Source: Pseudoscleropodium purum
Taxonomy: Eukaryota > Streptophyta > Bryopsida > Hypnales > Brachytheciaceae
DNA length: 64,000 nt
Assembly: GCA_963969395.1 (NCBI GenBank)
Contig: OZ017803.1
Location: 15,190,001-15,254,000, forward strand
Direction: 5' to 3'
Made by a program: the position numbers and the translations under genes. This document shows, in pieces, positions 46,840 to 61,095 of this stretch (positions are counted from its first letter, which is position 1; every line of letters begins with the position of its first letter). Below the pieces are notes generated by a model, which searched no databases, had not been told where the DNA came from, and saw nothing but the letters and a program-made list of their open reading frames with translations.

Positions 46840-47040
46840 TCATGTCTGGGATCTCCTTCATTAAGTGTTGTGTGGAATCCGGTGGACTTGGAAGCGTCGA
46901 ATTACACAAGTTGCTTTCTTATTGATTTTGTGGTGTTGTTTGGAGATAGCATGATTGAATTTTCGGCAAGGTGGAGTATGTACTCGGGTGTCTATTTCAA
47001 TTTGATGTGTCTTCCTCTTTGAATCGTTGGAGGTTGGAAG
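46840..47040 (+). repeat. Diverged kinase-family leader, copy 3
   Basis: Related to blocks C at 5.4 and 10.8 kb, for example TTATTGATTTTGTGGTGTTGTTTGGAG-like against TTATTGATCTTGCGGTGCTGTTTGGAG-like. CG sites in the others are TG or CA here. It lies 5.6 kb upstream of the third kinase remnant. Confidence 0.6.
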
Positions 47041-49932
47041 CTCTAGCTAGGACTTGCCTAGTTTAAGTATTAATACTGCTCATTGCAAGATTTTTTACTT
47101 AAATCTGGGGTTCTGAGAATGATTAAACAAGCTCCTCACTAGTCTTTGTGTCGTGGGGTATGAGTCTTTAAGTTGGCACTTGGAACTCTGGGTTTATTTT
47201 TCGCAAATGTTTTGCAACATTTAGCAAATATTTATGCAAATATGCATAAATTATAGTGTTTGAGTGAAATTGATAGCAGTCCTTGCCAATGAAGTAAGGA
47301 GTCTGCTTAGAAGTAAGAAATATGCTTTTTAACATGTTTCCACATTTCTAAGTGTTGGTTGATAGATTGTGAGGCTAAAATAGCATGTTTGAGTGAAAAA
47401 TGAGGATATGAGAGTTAGTCAAACTTAGTGTCTTGTCTATGACCACTAAAGTATATATGACAATCTAACTAAGCATAATAGTCTAATTTTAGGTCTAGAG
47501 AGTCCAATAGTTTGTGGAATCCAATTTGTAGAGAATTTGGATTCTTTGTGTCGGTCTTACAAAAAACTACTTAATATCAACCAAAATCAAGAGTAGACAA
47601 AGGAAAGGAAGATTAGACCTTACAAAGAAGTGCTCTTAGGATGAGAGCATGCCAGGAGGTCAACAGAGGAGCTAGGCATCCACAACAAATCTTAGTACTG
47701 GAATAATTTTCCCCTCGGGCGGAAATTATTACGGAATTGCTAATTTTAGCATCTTCATGAACAATGCAATTGGAAAATTTGGTTTTGCTTTAAGGTTTTT
47801 AGAAGTCCCTAAAGGTTGCCCAAAAAGTTTCGGGATTTTACAACCTTCCATAATAACTCCATGGGAAGTCAACTGTGTTTGAAGTTGTTGGTAAATTCAT
47901 ATAAATTACTTGGAGTGCAGTAAAATTCCATTAAAAATTATATTAGTGTTTTGTGTATTGAATAAGCGCCCTGTCAAATTTGAAGACTTTTTGATAGGCA
48001 AAAGTACCAGAATCGGCAACAACATTGAATTTTATAAGAATTTACAACATGACAGTAGGTTGACCGACAAACCAGGAGCTAACAGTGTTTGATTTGCACA
48101 AACAAGGGGTCTTTCTTTACTTTCTTAAACCTTTTGAAAAACCCTAGCCACTCAAATTGTTCAAAAACCATGAATTCCAAAAGTTAGAGTTTTCACTTTT
48201 CTTTGGAATTACCGTGACTGGTTTTTCCACAAAAAAATGGCTTAAGAGAAGGCGGAAGGGGTTTCTCATACTAATTTGGGTCTTTTGAACATGATGGAGC
48301 AATCCATTTTGTATTTGGAGTTGTTTCCTAAAAGATAGCAAGGGCCAACTCATAGTTTGATTTTTTTAGCGTAAATTGTGGTAAGTTAAGGTAGATTCCT
48401 AGATGGCTTAGGGAAGAAGCAAAGGTTTGATTAGATTAGATCTTCAAATCTTGCCTTTAAAAGTCAATTTTGACTTTTAAAGGTTATTTAGGAGTTGACC
48501 TTAGATTAAACACAAAATATCTAGAGTTAATTAGGATTTGATTCCCAAAATCTTTCAAAAGTCAATGGATTTTATTTAGGCAATATTCCTAGAGCTAATT
48601 GAAGCTTAAAAGGAACTTGCTTGAGGACCTTCCCATTGACTAAAGAAAGCTTTATGGGACAAATATCTTAGGGTAGTTTAGGTTAGTTAGGGAGTTACCA
48701 AAGTAGGAAAAAACAAAATATCTCGTGGTAAGCGAGGAAGTGGATCCTTTCTCATGAGTATATAAGGGCCCTTCTTCCTTATTTCTCACAACTCATTCCG
48801 AAACCCATTCTAAATTCATTTTCTTGAACTCATTCTTTCTCTCTCATTCTCTCAATATGAAGGCTCTAGCACATGCTTGTACTGACAAGATTGTTGAACA
48901 AATTTTGTTTGGTGTATCGACATTTTTTCGGATACAATCTCTTTCTTGGTACACCACCACTAATTGGGTTGACCAAATCTCTACTTGTTTTCTTGTTCTA
49001 TTAGTGGAGAGGTCTTTAGAACTTTGGATTCCCTTAAGATCATACATCTTTGCTAATAATCTCGTGAAGTTTTTGAGTGATCATATTCTTGTCTTTTAGG
49101 GTATTGGGAGTTGGATTCCCGAACTCATCTACTTAACACTAATACAAATACTTAGTTTGAAACGCTTAGAGTGGCGAAGCTATACTTTGCCAAAAGGTTT
49201 CAAATCACAACACTTGATCAACTCACGTTGTACAATGGGGTTGGTTTGACTTAGTTTCAAAGTTCAATTTAAACGTTGTCATGCATACCTCCTTTGAAAA
49301 CTAAAACTTGATAATTGTGCTTGAGATTTCGAATCCAAAGTTTGGTTCAAATGTTGTCATGTGTACCTCCTTTGGAATTTGAACCAAAATACTAATGTGT
49401 GTGACTTAAATCCTAAAGTTCGGTTCAAACACTATCATGCACACCTCCTTTAGTATTTAAACCAATTTTTCAAACTTGGGGTTGCCCCTGTATGCGAAAG
49501 CACTGCCTAAATAGGGTAGATTTCGTAGAAATTCCTCTAACTTAAGGAATTCTTTTCGTTAGTACTTGGGGTCACCCCTGTACGGTGGAGCTTTGGCTCT
49601 CTAAATTTAGGTACTGGTGACTTTATAAGAAACTTGAGGAATCGACAAAGTTATATAACACTTTCTTCTCAAAGATGAGATAAATTCCATTCAAACTCCC
49701 AAATTGTCGTAACTAGTGGTCTTAAAACACTTCAACTGGTGAGCTTTTATTCAAGTTCAAGACCTAAGGTATTTAAGCTAAACCTTCTTTGATTTTTTAT
49801 TGTCGTGGAATGGAAATGGTGTGGTGAAGAAAACTTTAACTAATGTTCCTTCATTAAATCATTTATTTTCTTTCTTTGATTAAAAATTGCGATTAATATT
49901 CTCATGAATTTAATTAGTTTAGAATAAGCATA

Positions 49933-50006
49933 ATTAAAATTTCCAACGCCATTCATTAATGGCTAGAATTTTAATTTTATTTATGAATGGCATTGGAAAT
50001 TTTAAT
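49933..50006. repeat. Imperfect inverted repeat
   Basis: ATTAAAATTTCCAACGCCAT pairs with its near-inverse ATGGCATTGGAAATTTTAAT across a short loop; possible foldback remnant. Confidence 0.6.
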
Positions 50007-50272
50007 TTTATTTACGAATTATTTTAGAATAAGCATTATTAAAATTTTGAATTAGATTAACCCATATTGTTTGTTACAATCAAAAAGTTTCATTTTAAAA
50101 GTTTCCCGTGCTGTTATCCAGCAAGGACCAGCCAAGATAATTTGAGGCCCTGGTGGGGTCCCTCAGGCCCTGTTGGGATACCCAAGCCTCCTGTGGAGGC
50201 TTGGCTCCGTGATTGGAGGCCTTGAGCCTCTAGAAATTTGCCCTAGATTGAACAAAAAGCCAACATTCAACT

Positions 50273-50407
50273 TTTTTTGAATTGTAACCATATAAATTCA
50301 ATCTAGACATGTTAGAGATCACATAGGATTTGATAAGTTGTATCAACTATTTTTGAATTGTAACCATATAAATTCAATCTAGACATGCTAGAGATTACAT
50401 AGGAAGA
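50273..50407 (+). repeat. Local tandem duplication, 76-bp period
   Basis: TTGAATTGTAACCATATAAA and the following 37 bp recur 76 bp downstream with two changes. Confidence 0.8.
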
Positions 50408-52424
50408 AAAAACATAACAATATTACTTATGAGTTGGAAGATTATAACATTTGACCATAAGGGTGTTCAAAACTATGAAAAATTTTCAATTCACTTTTCA
50501 CAAGTCAAACCTAAAAAGTTGGTGACCAAAAAAATATGAGGTGTAATGGCCTAACATGAATAACCCCAATCAATTTATGGCTTCTCAAAATCTACTCTAT
50601 AATTTTTTTAAATGAATTTTGAATGTGATTTTTTCTTCAAGTCCTAGTGTATTTTAGGCTCATTTACAAGAGCTCTCAACACTACGGGAAGTCAAGATTG
50701 CAATGGGTACCCTTACACAAAACCTTAAATAGAAAAATCACTATCTTTTGTTTTCAAGATCAGATTTTTGATGCTGAAACTAGACTTCAAGAAGAACTTT
50801 CTAAAAATATAAACTACTAAAAATAGCAACTTGGTTAGGTTTTATTGAACTTCAAAGTTTAAATGGGGCTTTGGGTTGAAAATTGGGTGCTCTAAAAGTT
50901 GCTAAGGTGAGGTTTATTGAGAGCTGAATGCCAACTAAAATCAATTAAAACTCTCAAAAACACAAGGCCGTCCGTTGCTTGCCACTACCACAAACTTTTG
51001 AGTTTTGCAAGTAGGGTACAAACTCTCAAAAAATTCATTCTTTACATTCTAATATCTCTCATGGCATCTCCCCATCACTCCATATCAAACTAACAAGCAA
51101 ATGGTGGGAGTTAGGTGAAGGAGAAGGCTTAAAGGAAGGTTAGGGACAAGAATACATCATCAAGACAATAAAAAACTAATAAAGTGAGTATCTTACTATT
51201 CAACGCAACATCAATTAGTAGTCCTTTATTCCTTTTCTATCTAGTACTATTCATTAGGGAATTTTCCATTAGATTTTATTATATTCACTGTTGAAGAAGT
51301 TGAAATTTTGCAATCAATTGTGATTCCAATTGAAATTAGTTGGCCAAATGTTGATTTGGAGTTTGTTTTATTAGGCCTAATAGGACAAATAAATAAAACA
51401 AAACTTCAATGAATACGTCCAAAGTAATTAATTGGAATAACAATTAACCAAAAATCCAATTAATAATTTACAATTGATTTGATTTAGCAAAATTTAGTTG
51501 TTTCAATTATTTAAATAATTCCTAAATGAAATTAGGATTTATTTGAAACAACCTAAAATCATTGTTAAATCAAAATTATCTACAACAAAGTATTAAAATC
51601 CAATCTAATGACATAAACAACTATGGACAGGGATGGATACTACAACATAATACATCTAACGATTTGTGACGACGGGACGATAGACTCCTTCAAAAGAAAG
51701 GTATGCCAATTTACACTTTTCCTCTAATTGCATTTGACTTTTGAATTTGAATTTCGTTAGTTAGATTAGTAGTAATAAGATTTAATAATCATTAGTTTGA
51801 AAATCATTAAAAGAGGCTTAAAGAATTTAGGAAAAATTAGAATAATAAGGAAAAGTAGGTTTAGATCTAATATAATACATTTAAAAAGAATAATAAAAAT
51901 ATTATTGAAAACTTACTAAAGAATCTTTATAAGAAGGAATTAATCTTTAACAAATTCAAAACCTATTTTATTTTAGAAATTGTTTGATTTTCACAATAAT
52001 TTAGGCTGGAGGAATTTTGACTTTGTTAGTCAAATTGGAAATTTGCCTTAAAAAGATTACTAATTCAACTAATAATCACTCACACTTAACCAACTAAAAT
52101 CTTTAGTTAATGAATGAAATTTAGGATAGTATTTGAATTGCTTTATCATTTGGGAAAAGTAAATCAATTTTAGAACTTAGTCAGCCAATTACGGTAGTAG
52201 ATTAGATTTATTTGTTAGTTAGAATTGAACAAGTAGGTAGTTTTGAATGATTAATTAACCTTAGGAAAACATAAAAATAAAAGTGTCCATTGCTTGAAAG
52301 GCCAAAAGAACACTTAACATGTGAAACCCCAATGAAATTCACTAATTGCCGCTAAGACTTATGTGCAAGTTTTCATTCTAAGGGGTGGAGTCGAAAACAC
52401 TCATATGGGGTTCGTTTTTTGTGG

Positions 52425-53750
52425 GATGTTTTGATCGATTGGCATAAACTTACATTGTCTACACTTATAGATGAAGTGGTTTAGGTTAAGTTACAGCTCT
52501 TCAAGCCTAAAGTCTTCATATTGTTGATATAGTGAGATTGAGCACTTGGGCATTTCCTAACAACTCAAATTCCAATGCAAGTGGATGTTGGACATGACAA
52601 AATTGCGCTAAGTCTCCTATTTATTCATGTATAGTGGGATGGGTGAATCCAACGGCTCCAATAGTCTGATGACCCTTGCAAATGAACTGAAGCATGAGAT
52701 CATTTCCATTTCACCACCGGTCTTTTGCAGCCCCATTGAACACTCTATGGAGCAGATGAAAGAAGCAAGCTTTGTGAGCAATAGTGAGGAAAGTATTGAA
52801 AAGTCTAAGTCTCATTGGAGCTAAGTTCATGCATTTGATTTTGATGAAGTAGTTGAAGTGAGCAATGTGGAGCTTTTCAAGATTTTGCAAAGGCATCCTA
52901 CTTGAGGTAGTTTCTTTGTGAATTTCGGTGAAGGTTTAGGGTGTGTTGGTGAATTGATGATTGGCAAGAAGTTTGCAGAGGGTGGACAAGCAAAACTCTA
53001 TGAAGTACAAATAAAGTGGAAGCGCCCATCAGATTGTGAATTTTTCCAAGAACTTGGGAATGAATGGGTCTTGAAGGTATTCAAGAAGGGGACTTTCTTA
53101 TGATATTTGCAATCACAATGGCCACAAGGAATGCTTCAATTCCATGCAAACAGAGTAGATCATGGGAACCTTGGATTGCTCAAGTCGACAAGATACCTAT
53201 GTGATGTATTTTGTGGAACCTTGTTGGAAGATGGGAGGTTTGCTTTTCTAATGGTGAAAGAAGAAGACCTACGGAGTGTGATAAACCGGCTCATGTTGAC
53301 AAGGCCAAGTCATGATGTATAAAATTGCACGTGGAGTGTATGATTTGCACACTCAAGGTATTGTTCACAGAGACATCAAAACTTCTAATGTACTCTATTC
53401 AACAAAACGGGGTCTTCATGTAGCAGATTTTGAATGTTCGGTTGGGGTTATAGGAACCAAAGTTGCCAAGACATGTTGATGATTGAGTTTGCAAGCTCTT
53501 GAAAAAACGTTGGCACAAAAATCCTCTTGCTTGCCCTTCATTTGGAGAAATATTGAAAGTACTTATATCTATGTCATTAAAGTCAACACCATATAGGGAC
53601 CAAAAATTATTTTTAGAGAGAGAATTATGGCAAGAAGGAATTTGAATTGTTTCAACAATGAATTCCAAAATGGAACAGTTGAGAAGATCATCAAGGATAG
53701 TAAAGTTGAAGCTCATATATTGGATAGGGAGGAATCCATTTAGCTAGATT
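52425..53750 (+). pseudogene. Broken protein kinase gene, moss-type family, copy 3
   Basis: The upstream part to 52560 resembles 11.57-11.79 kb. 52627-52824 holds the family's N-terminal region (KHEIISISPPVFC, SIEKSKSHWS), then comes GKKFAEGGQAKLYEVQIKW (52963-53019) with WVLKVFKKGTFL at the N-lobe lysine, followed by LLEDGRFAF. HRDIKTSN near 53369 keeps the catalytic HRD, and VADFECSVGV near 53420 shows the family's DFE. Directly after VGVIGT the sequence jumps to PRHVDD and CPSFGEIL, so about 180-200 bp of the C-lobe are deleted relative to copy 1. Several stops and frame changes make it a pseudogene. Confidence 0.8.
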
Positions 53751-56700
53751 ATGCAACTATTTAGTTGTGGAATATAGTAGAATGAAGTAGAGGAGAATGT
53801 AAATTGAGTAGTTAATAAAAATAGTGGAGAAAAGTCTTGAAGAAAAACACCATAATGTTTTAATGTCCAAATTTTGGTTGTTTACAAAATGTTGACATTC
53901 CAAAAAAATTTGGAATTATTGTAATTACAATTTTCTAAGCTTTACATGTTGATAATCAAGATCCTTTAAGATTGCATCTTTTACATTGGTGTTTTATTTG
54001 AAAATTTGTTGGAGGTATACAAATTTTTGTTACCTAGTACTTTTATGGAGAAATATAGTATGCCTAAAATATAAAATATTGTGTTGTTAAAATTTATTGT
54101 TTGTCAAAAATATTGATGCTTTTACGACTATTATTTTGACCATTTCGTCATCAACCATACCACAATATGATTATATGAAGAATTAAACACTTGTATCGTA
54201 TAGACTAAGATGGATACCTAGGCATGACAATCTTTGGTATTGCTAAAATTGAAAATTGTATTATTGGTGAACTATTTGAGAAATTCTTTCAAATTGATTT
54301 GGAAAATATTTTTGGACCTACCCTCATATTGAGTTGAATTTATAGTTTCTATTCATAATGTGTTACATAATCTATATTGATGAAAACTTCAAAAAATTAT
54401 AAATATATTTTTTAGCATAGTTAGATTTTGCCTAAGATCCCTTGCATTATTAGTAGTTCATTGAAAACTAAAATATTTTCTTTTCCAATCTTCATTCTTG
54501 TAAGAGCATCATATATCACTTTAAAATATTTATATTTGATGAATAAATCTTCATACATTATATTTGTTAAAAAATGATTATAAAATAATATTTTCGTAAT
54601 TTAAAAACAATTAGCATTCTAAAAAGAAACTGTTTTAAATATTTTAAAATATCACAATTTTATTAATCATTTTTATAAAGGCTAAACTTAACATGATAAT
54701 GGTAATTTGATTTAATGGACTAAAGGAATTTTAGATCTACAAAGATGAAATAATTATGTGAAAATTTTGTACACTGTTTTCTATTGCTATTTAGACTTTA
54801 ACCTTTTAAGAACAAGTAGGTAACTTAGTCAAGATTTTGAAAATTGTAGAGATGTATTATAAAATGTAGAATAATATTTTAATGGAAAACTTCAAACAAA
54901 AGTTGTAAAATATAATTCATGTCTATGTGATCAAATCAATTGTTAAACTCACCAATATTTTTTAATCAAATTTGAAACCAAATATTAAAAATTCCTAAAA
55001 TTAATTATAGATTAAATATTTGTAATTTTTTCAAGATTTTTTTTTTGAATTCAACATTCAAAATTCTAATTATGGAGATTTTTTTAAGTATTTCATTTGG
55101 TCCTTTAATTAGAGGTTAAAGTGAAAATAAATTAGGCACTTTCATCTTGCATTCACTCTTATGAAATTCAACTTGACTTTAACGCTTTGTTGAGACTAAA
55201 TTGTAGTGCCTAGGGAATTTAGAAGTGAATCATTTAAATTTAGTAGTTATAGATTGAAGTTTTAGTATTCGGAGCAAGTTTCTATGATCTCAATTTCTAC
55301 TTTGATTTCTTAAAATTTCTTTTGAAGTTGTTGGAATGTACTAGCTTTTATAGATACATGGATAGATGGATAGATAGATGAAAAATAAATACTTTGCACG
55401 ATGAAAACATGTTTGTCTTCATTCATTGTTTGAAATTTGAATGTCTAGTCCTTACAGGTTAAGAAGAAATTTAAAATAAATTAGACTTTACTTGTTATAT
55501 AAACTAGTTTTTTTGTTTCTTGAGTTAAACATCATCATAATGTCAATTTTTCACAACACTTTAGAGATTTTTTACATTGATTGACAACACTTTGTCTTGT
55601 TTATTAAATATATAAGATTGAAACTTGAATATTAGATTGAATTTAGAAATGATGTGACAAAATATAACAATGGAGCAATTTGTTAACCTTGAAAGGACAA
55701 GTCAATGACCACTTTATCAATGTGAATGCTTCCAGTTTGCAATTATATACGAATGAGTTGAATTATATCTTTTTTTTTTTACAGATGTTATTACATATTT
55801 TCAATAAGTTGTAACATTTTCACATTAATCTTTGATAAAAGCAATCTTTTGTGATTTTCAAATAAAAGAGTGAAAATTTTCATTTCTCATACAAACTGTG
55901 CTTTCAAAATAATTTTCAAATTTTCAAAACAATTGAGTGTATTCCATAGAGTAGAACATCTTGGTGTAAATAAAATTACCTTATCATTCCAAAGTTTTAA
56001 AATTAGAGACTATGGTTTTAAATTCAAAATTCAAATTGGCTAAAAAGCTGAAATTTTTGAAATTTTTATATTTTGAAATTTGAGTAGATTGTAAGCTTGG
56101 CCAATTTTGTTTCATTAGTTGGGCTAAAATTCAAAAAGGATAATTTTTATCACTAAAATTTAGACCAAAAATAGAAGGTTAGAAGTCTCTTGATTATGCC
56201 TCTTTTTTTAATAGAAACTTAAAAAATCCATAACAGGAAATATCCAACACCATTGACTAAAAATGCATTAAATCAATTATAAAAAGAAATTGAAAAAAAA
56301 ATTGCTTTTTTCCATCCTACACACCTCGTTGAATTCACCCAAAAGGCTCAAAATATCATACATGACTTTCAAAGATTAGAAGCTTAGTAATGAATTCTAA
56401 AATGACAATTAAATCATTTAATTGTCATTCGTTTTGCTAAAACTAAACCCTACAAATTCTTATATACGTATCTACAACCCCTATTTATAAAAATAAAAGT
56501 CAATTTTGGATATTTCTATTTTGAAAATTCATAGTTTATTCATACACAATTAAAATATGCATTCTAAAATAATCCAAAAATTAACTTTTGACTTCCAACA
56601 AGATCAAAATTTTTTTTATATAACTTAGTTCAATGATCATGATTGAACTCAAATACTTGTTTCAATTATTTTAGAAATAGTTCCTTCAACCCCTAAAGGA

Positions 56701-56929
56701 CTAGCTAAAGGTTTCTTTTTGTCAAAAAATAATCAACTTCATGTGTCTTCTTTTTTTAAATTGAATATTAAACCATAGGTCTTGCACTATAGTGGTATAA
56801 ATATATGTGCAAGAAATTTCATAAACTTTAATCGTATAGATTACAATATATTTACCTTTATAGCAAAAAGAATGTTATCTTGTACCTTGCAAGATTGGAT
56901 TATAAGATTTTGAATCTTCTTAATTTTAA
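53751..56929. other. AT-rich intergenic DNA, nothing recognised
   Basis: No gene, RNA or element end supported. A short GATA run lies near 55360-55378. Confidence 0.55.
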
Positions 56930-57400
56930 ATTTGTTCAATGAAGATTTTAATTTTTAATTTTTTTATATTGAAATACTGAATTGAAGGTCAAAGAAGAAA
57001 ATCTAAAATAAAAAACTTGATTTTCATTCATTAAAAATTTATTAAATAGAAGTAGGAATGTGATTGATTGGAAAAACAAAATGGTTAATAGTTTTAAGAC
57101 AGAATTGAACCAATCACATTACTTAGTGGTGAAACTGTTCAAGTAAGCAAATTAACAAAATCAAAATGAATTCTTTTCTTTGGAAAATTATGAAAATTGA
57201 GTTCACCAACAAATCCATATTATAATATATTTTTCAAAAGAAGCATTTTAAGCACACTAATTTAGATGCTCCATAACTTTCTTTTCACTAATCTAAATGG
57301 AATCAATCATATTTCTTATTATAAATATTCTATAAAAAAAAATATTTTTATTTTTATTTCAAATTTTTGAGATTTGTTTGTTTCTTAGGATTTAGCAATT
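56930..57400 (+). repeat. Diverged AT-rich dispersed repeat, copy 1
   Basis: Collinear with 60650-61095, for example AAGTAGAAGTAGG/ATAGAAGTAGGA, TTGTTAATAG/TGGTTAATAG and TTTCAAATTTTTGAGATTT/TTTCAAATTTTTGTGAGATTT. No coding capacity. Confidence 0.65.
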
Positions 57401-60400
57401 TGAGCTAAATGTGGCAGGTTACTCTCAAGTACTAATTCTCATAAAATGAAAATTCTCATAAAATTGAAATTGCACAAAACTACTCTAACCTTTGCAAAAA
57501 ATTTTGGATTTTGATGAAACAAACCATAATAGTTTATTCATTTATTTATTTTTAGATCAATTAAGTGCATCATGAACTCTAGTCTTCATACAAAAAATTG
57601 AAACCAAAATGCATCATAAGGTTGTAAATTATAAATTGAATGCATTGTTTGTTTCAACAAATATTTCAAATGCAAGGACAAAAAATTATAGTTACAATGG
57701 TCTATGTTGCAACCTATAATCACTCTACAATGGTTAATGCAATTCCATGCTCTTGATTTCCAAAAAATAATTCAAATGTTGAGAGAACCAAGATCATTTG
57801 CATGTTTGTCAAATTGTTGATATTTTAATTTCTATAAATGTCAATTTCCTTTAACTTTTGTATAAAACAATGTAAAATGATGTATACCTCCATGCCAAGG
57901 CACAAAAATAAATTTTGAAGTTATAAGAAAAGATTGACAAAAGATTTAGTAATTCCAAATCATAGTGAACAAAATTGAGTATTAGACATGGTTAACTTTG
58001 AAATTTATTTTCTTTTAAATCACAACTCATTTTTCTTTCAAAATTCTATGGTAATGTGTAATATGTTGCATACTAAAACTTCCATATATCTACTTTAGAA
58101 CTTTGTCCATTGATGCTTATAGTATGGTTGTTCAAATGAAATCATTTCAAATTTATACTCAATTTTGTTAGTCGTTGTAGATGGGTAATTTCAAAACTTC
58201 TAATATAAAAGTTATTGGCCAAACACAATGATTATGCCACATAATTCAATCTAAAAATAGATACAATTATTAAAATTTTGAAAAAAAGTAGGAATTAATG
58301 AAACATGGAATGCTTAGGCAAGGAAGAATGGACAAGCTAATGAAAGCTTATTAGAGCAAGAATCTCTAAGAAAACTAATTGCGTTTGAATAAGTAATTGA
58401 GCATTTATTTCTATTATAAAATTTCCTTGATTTTTGTTGGATCTTGCTTGAAATTACAAGCACATTTTAGATTATCTTCTTATGTATTTTTTGTACCAAA
58501 TACATGAATAAACTATGAATTTTCAAAATAGTGAAAATGGTTGTGGTCGAAAGCAACCCAAGATTCTTGTAAATGGAGGTTATATATTTTAGATAATAAT
58601 CTTTTGGGGTCAAAATTCGGTTTTCCTACCTTGAAATAAAATTAAAGTTGAAACTCAACTTGGAACTCTCTACAAAAATTTAAGTCATTAAACTTGAGCA
58701 TTTAACTCCTAAATGCTTCAATGTCCATATTTTATATGATGAATAAAAGACTTTGGGCCAATATTTTGTCTAGATAATTTTTCATATATTCCAAAAAATA
58801 TTATAATCTTTAAACAATATTTTGGTTCCTAACAAGAAATTCAAATTTGAATTTTAGAATCTCTTGAAGTGAATAATGACCAAATAGGAAAATATTCTTT
58901 AACACAATAAGTTCGAACCAAGGGAAACATTTAAGTAAGAAGACAAACTAGAAATTCCAATTTGATCCATCTTAAAACCAATCTTTTATTCTCAATTACA
59001 AATTTGTATTATTATATTCAATACAAAACTCTAATAACTTTAGATTTTAGATTCACTCAATCATCCAACAAACATCAAATAAGACTATAAATATAATGAA
59101 CATTCGATTAGGACAAGAATTTAATTTAACTCAATTTTACAACAATCACACTATACAAGTATACATTACAACAATACCCTAAACTTATCACACTACAACC
59201 AACTTGGATTGGACTCTATGCTCTCCTTGCAATGAATGATTTCAAACTTTAGGAGGAAAATTAAATACCTAAGTATACCAATTGATTCAATAATCTTAAC
59301 TTTTAAGTTAGAAATAGACACAAACATTATTATAATCTAACTTCCACGAACGATTTCTCACTTGACACTACTTTTCCTATTTAGATATGCTACAATGACC
59401 ATTTAGCATTCCATTCCCACATCTAATAGATAAATGACTAAATTTAACACTTCACACCAAGAAACATAGTACCTCAAAAATTCCTACTAGAATTAAGTGT
59501 AACTACAAAATCTTTTTTATATGGTCATCATAAGCCCATTTTAATGATGAGCTTCCACCCCCCTTGAGGCAATGAACAACTTTGAAGTTACAATTCAAAA
59601 ATTCTCACAAACTTTTCGATCCAAGAATCATACATTCAAATTGCATTTTGAAATCCAAAACTTAGTATGACAAATACATTTTTTAGAGGCAAATATAATG
59701 ATACTAAGAAGTTGATCTCTAATTGAATATTAGAGATTCTATCTTTAAAATGCTATTTAGAAGATTCTCTCAAAACTAAGCCCTTTGTACTAGGTCTATT
59801 CTGAAAAGGATTAAGAGACAACCTTTTTATTTATGACTAGCTTGATTAAAAAAAAATTTAAGTGAAAATATGCAAAATTTCAAAAAGGATTGAGACCCTA
59901 GAGGTTAATCCTTTAAAGTCTACATGCACCAGTGCTAAAAGAAAATTTTAACACTTGCCAATGGTTGGTTATACAATCAAGAAATATATGATTTTTTTTC
60001 AAATTTTTACTATAGTTTTTCTACCTCACTATACACCTCCTATAAATTATCTGCAATTTAATGATTTGTCTATGATTTTTTGTGATTTATTATGTATAAT
60101 AATTGTTAAAAACAAAGCATAAAAATAAAATAAAATATTTAAATGTATGAGAAAATTATGAAAAAAACAGTGGCATTAAAGCAGAGCTTTTTTTGATATG
60201 GCAAAATTTTCAAGGTCATCTTGTGCTTATTTTTGAATGTTTTGTATACACTAACCTCACTTAAATTTTATAAATAGGTGGTTCATTTTATTGTGTTCAA
60301 ATCACAGCAAGTTCAAAGATTGCACTTAGTGTATCTATAACAAACTACATGCATCCAAATGATTTTTTGATGCCTTGTTTATTTTTTAACCTCTAAAGTT

Positions 60401-60649
60401 TTAAGGGTTTTCTTCCATTAAAAACCAATCAAAACTACCATTTCTATTGCAAAGAGCAAAAAAAAATTTAATTTTTTCTTTTTGCATATCAAATTATAGG
60501 ATTTTGTACTAAACTATTGTAAGAATATGTGGGAGAAATTTTGGAAACTTAAAAAACATAGATTGTAAGATGTTTGCATTTAAAGTAAAGGAAACGAGTT
60601 ATTTTACATTGTGCTTGACTAGATATTTTGGCTTTGAATCTCTTTAACT
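57401..60649. other. AT-rich intergenic DNA, nothing recognised
   Basis: No supported features. Confidence 0.55.
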
Positions 60650-61095
60650 TAAATTTTTTGCACTTTTGATTTTGAATTTCTAATTTTTTTTGTTGAAAAA
60701 TTGAGTTGAAAGTCTAAATAAGAATTCCAAAAATACTTAATTTTTACTCATTAAAAAACCCTTAAGTAGAAGTAGGTTCAAGATTGAAGGGAAAACTAAA
60801 TTGTTAATAGCTCTAAAATAGAATTGAAGCACATTGATCTCAATGGTGAAATTTTTCTAATGGGAGATGTTAACTTTGTGAATTTTTTTTCACAATTGTA
60901 AAAAATGAAAATGAATCCTACAAGTGATTTTTCAAAAAGATGTCCACATTGCCTCCAAACAAGATTGCTAATAACTTTCACATAACAAATTCAAATAAAA
61001 TGAATCAAATTTTTCATATGTAGATAGAAATTCAATCTATGATGAAAATAAAATTAATTTCAAATTTCAAATTTTTGTGAGATTTTTTTGCCCAT
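60650..61095 (+). repeat. Diverged AT-rich dispersed repeat, copy 2
   Basis: Second copy of the repeat at 56930-57400, same orientation, about 3.7 kb away. Confidence 0.65.

Larger units (their letters stand above)
47041..52424. other. AT-rich gene-poor stretch between leader copy 3 and kinase copy 3
   Basis: No convincing gene; a 91-codon frame at 48824-49099 has no recognisable family. Local structures are listed separately. If the leader at 46.9 kb once belonged to the kinase gene at 52.4 kb, this DNA was inserted later or was intronic. Confidence 0.5.

Noticed and set aside
48824..49099. 91-codon frame in the 47-52 kb stretch
   Set aside because: AT-rich chance frame with no motif; the opposite strand is open as well.
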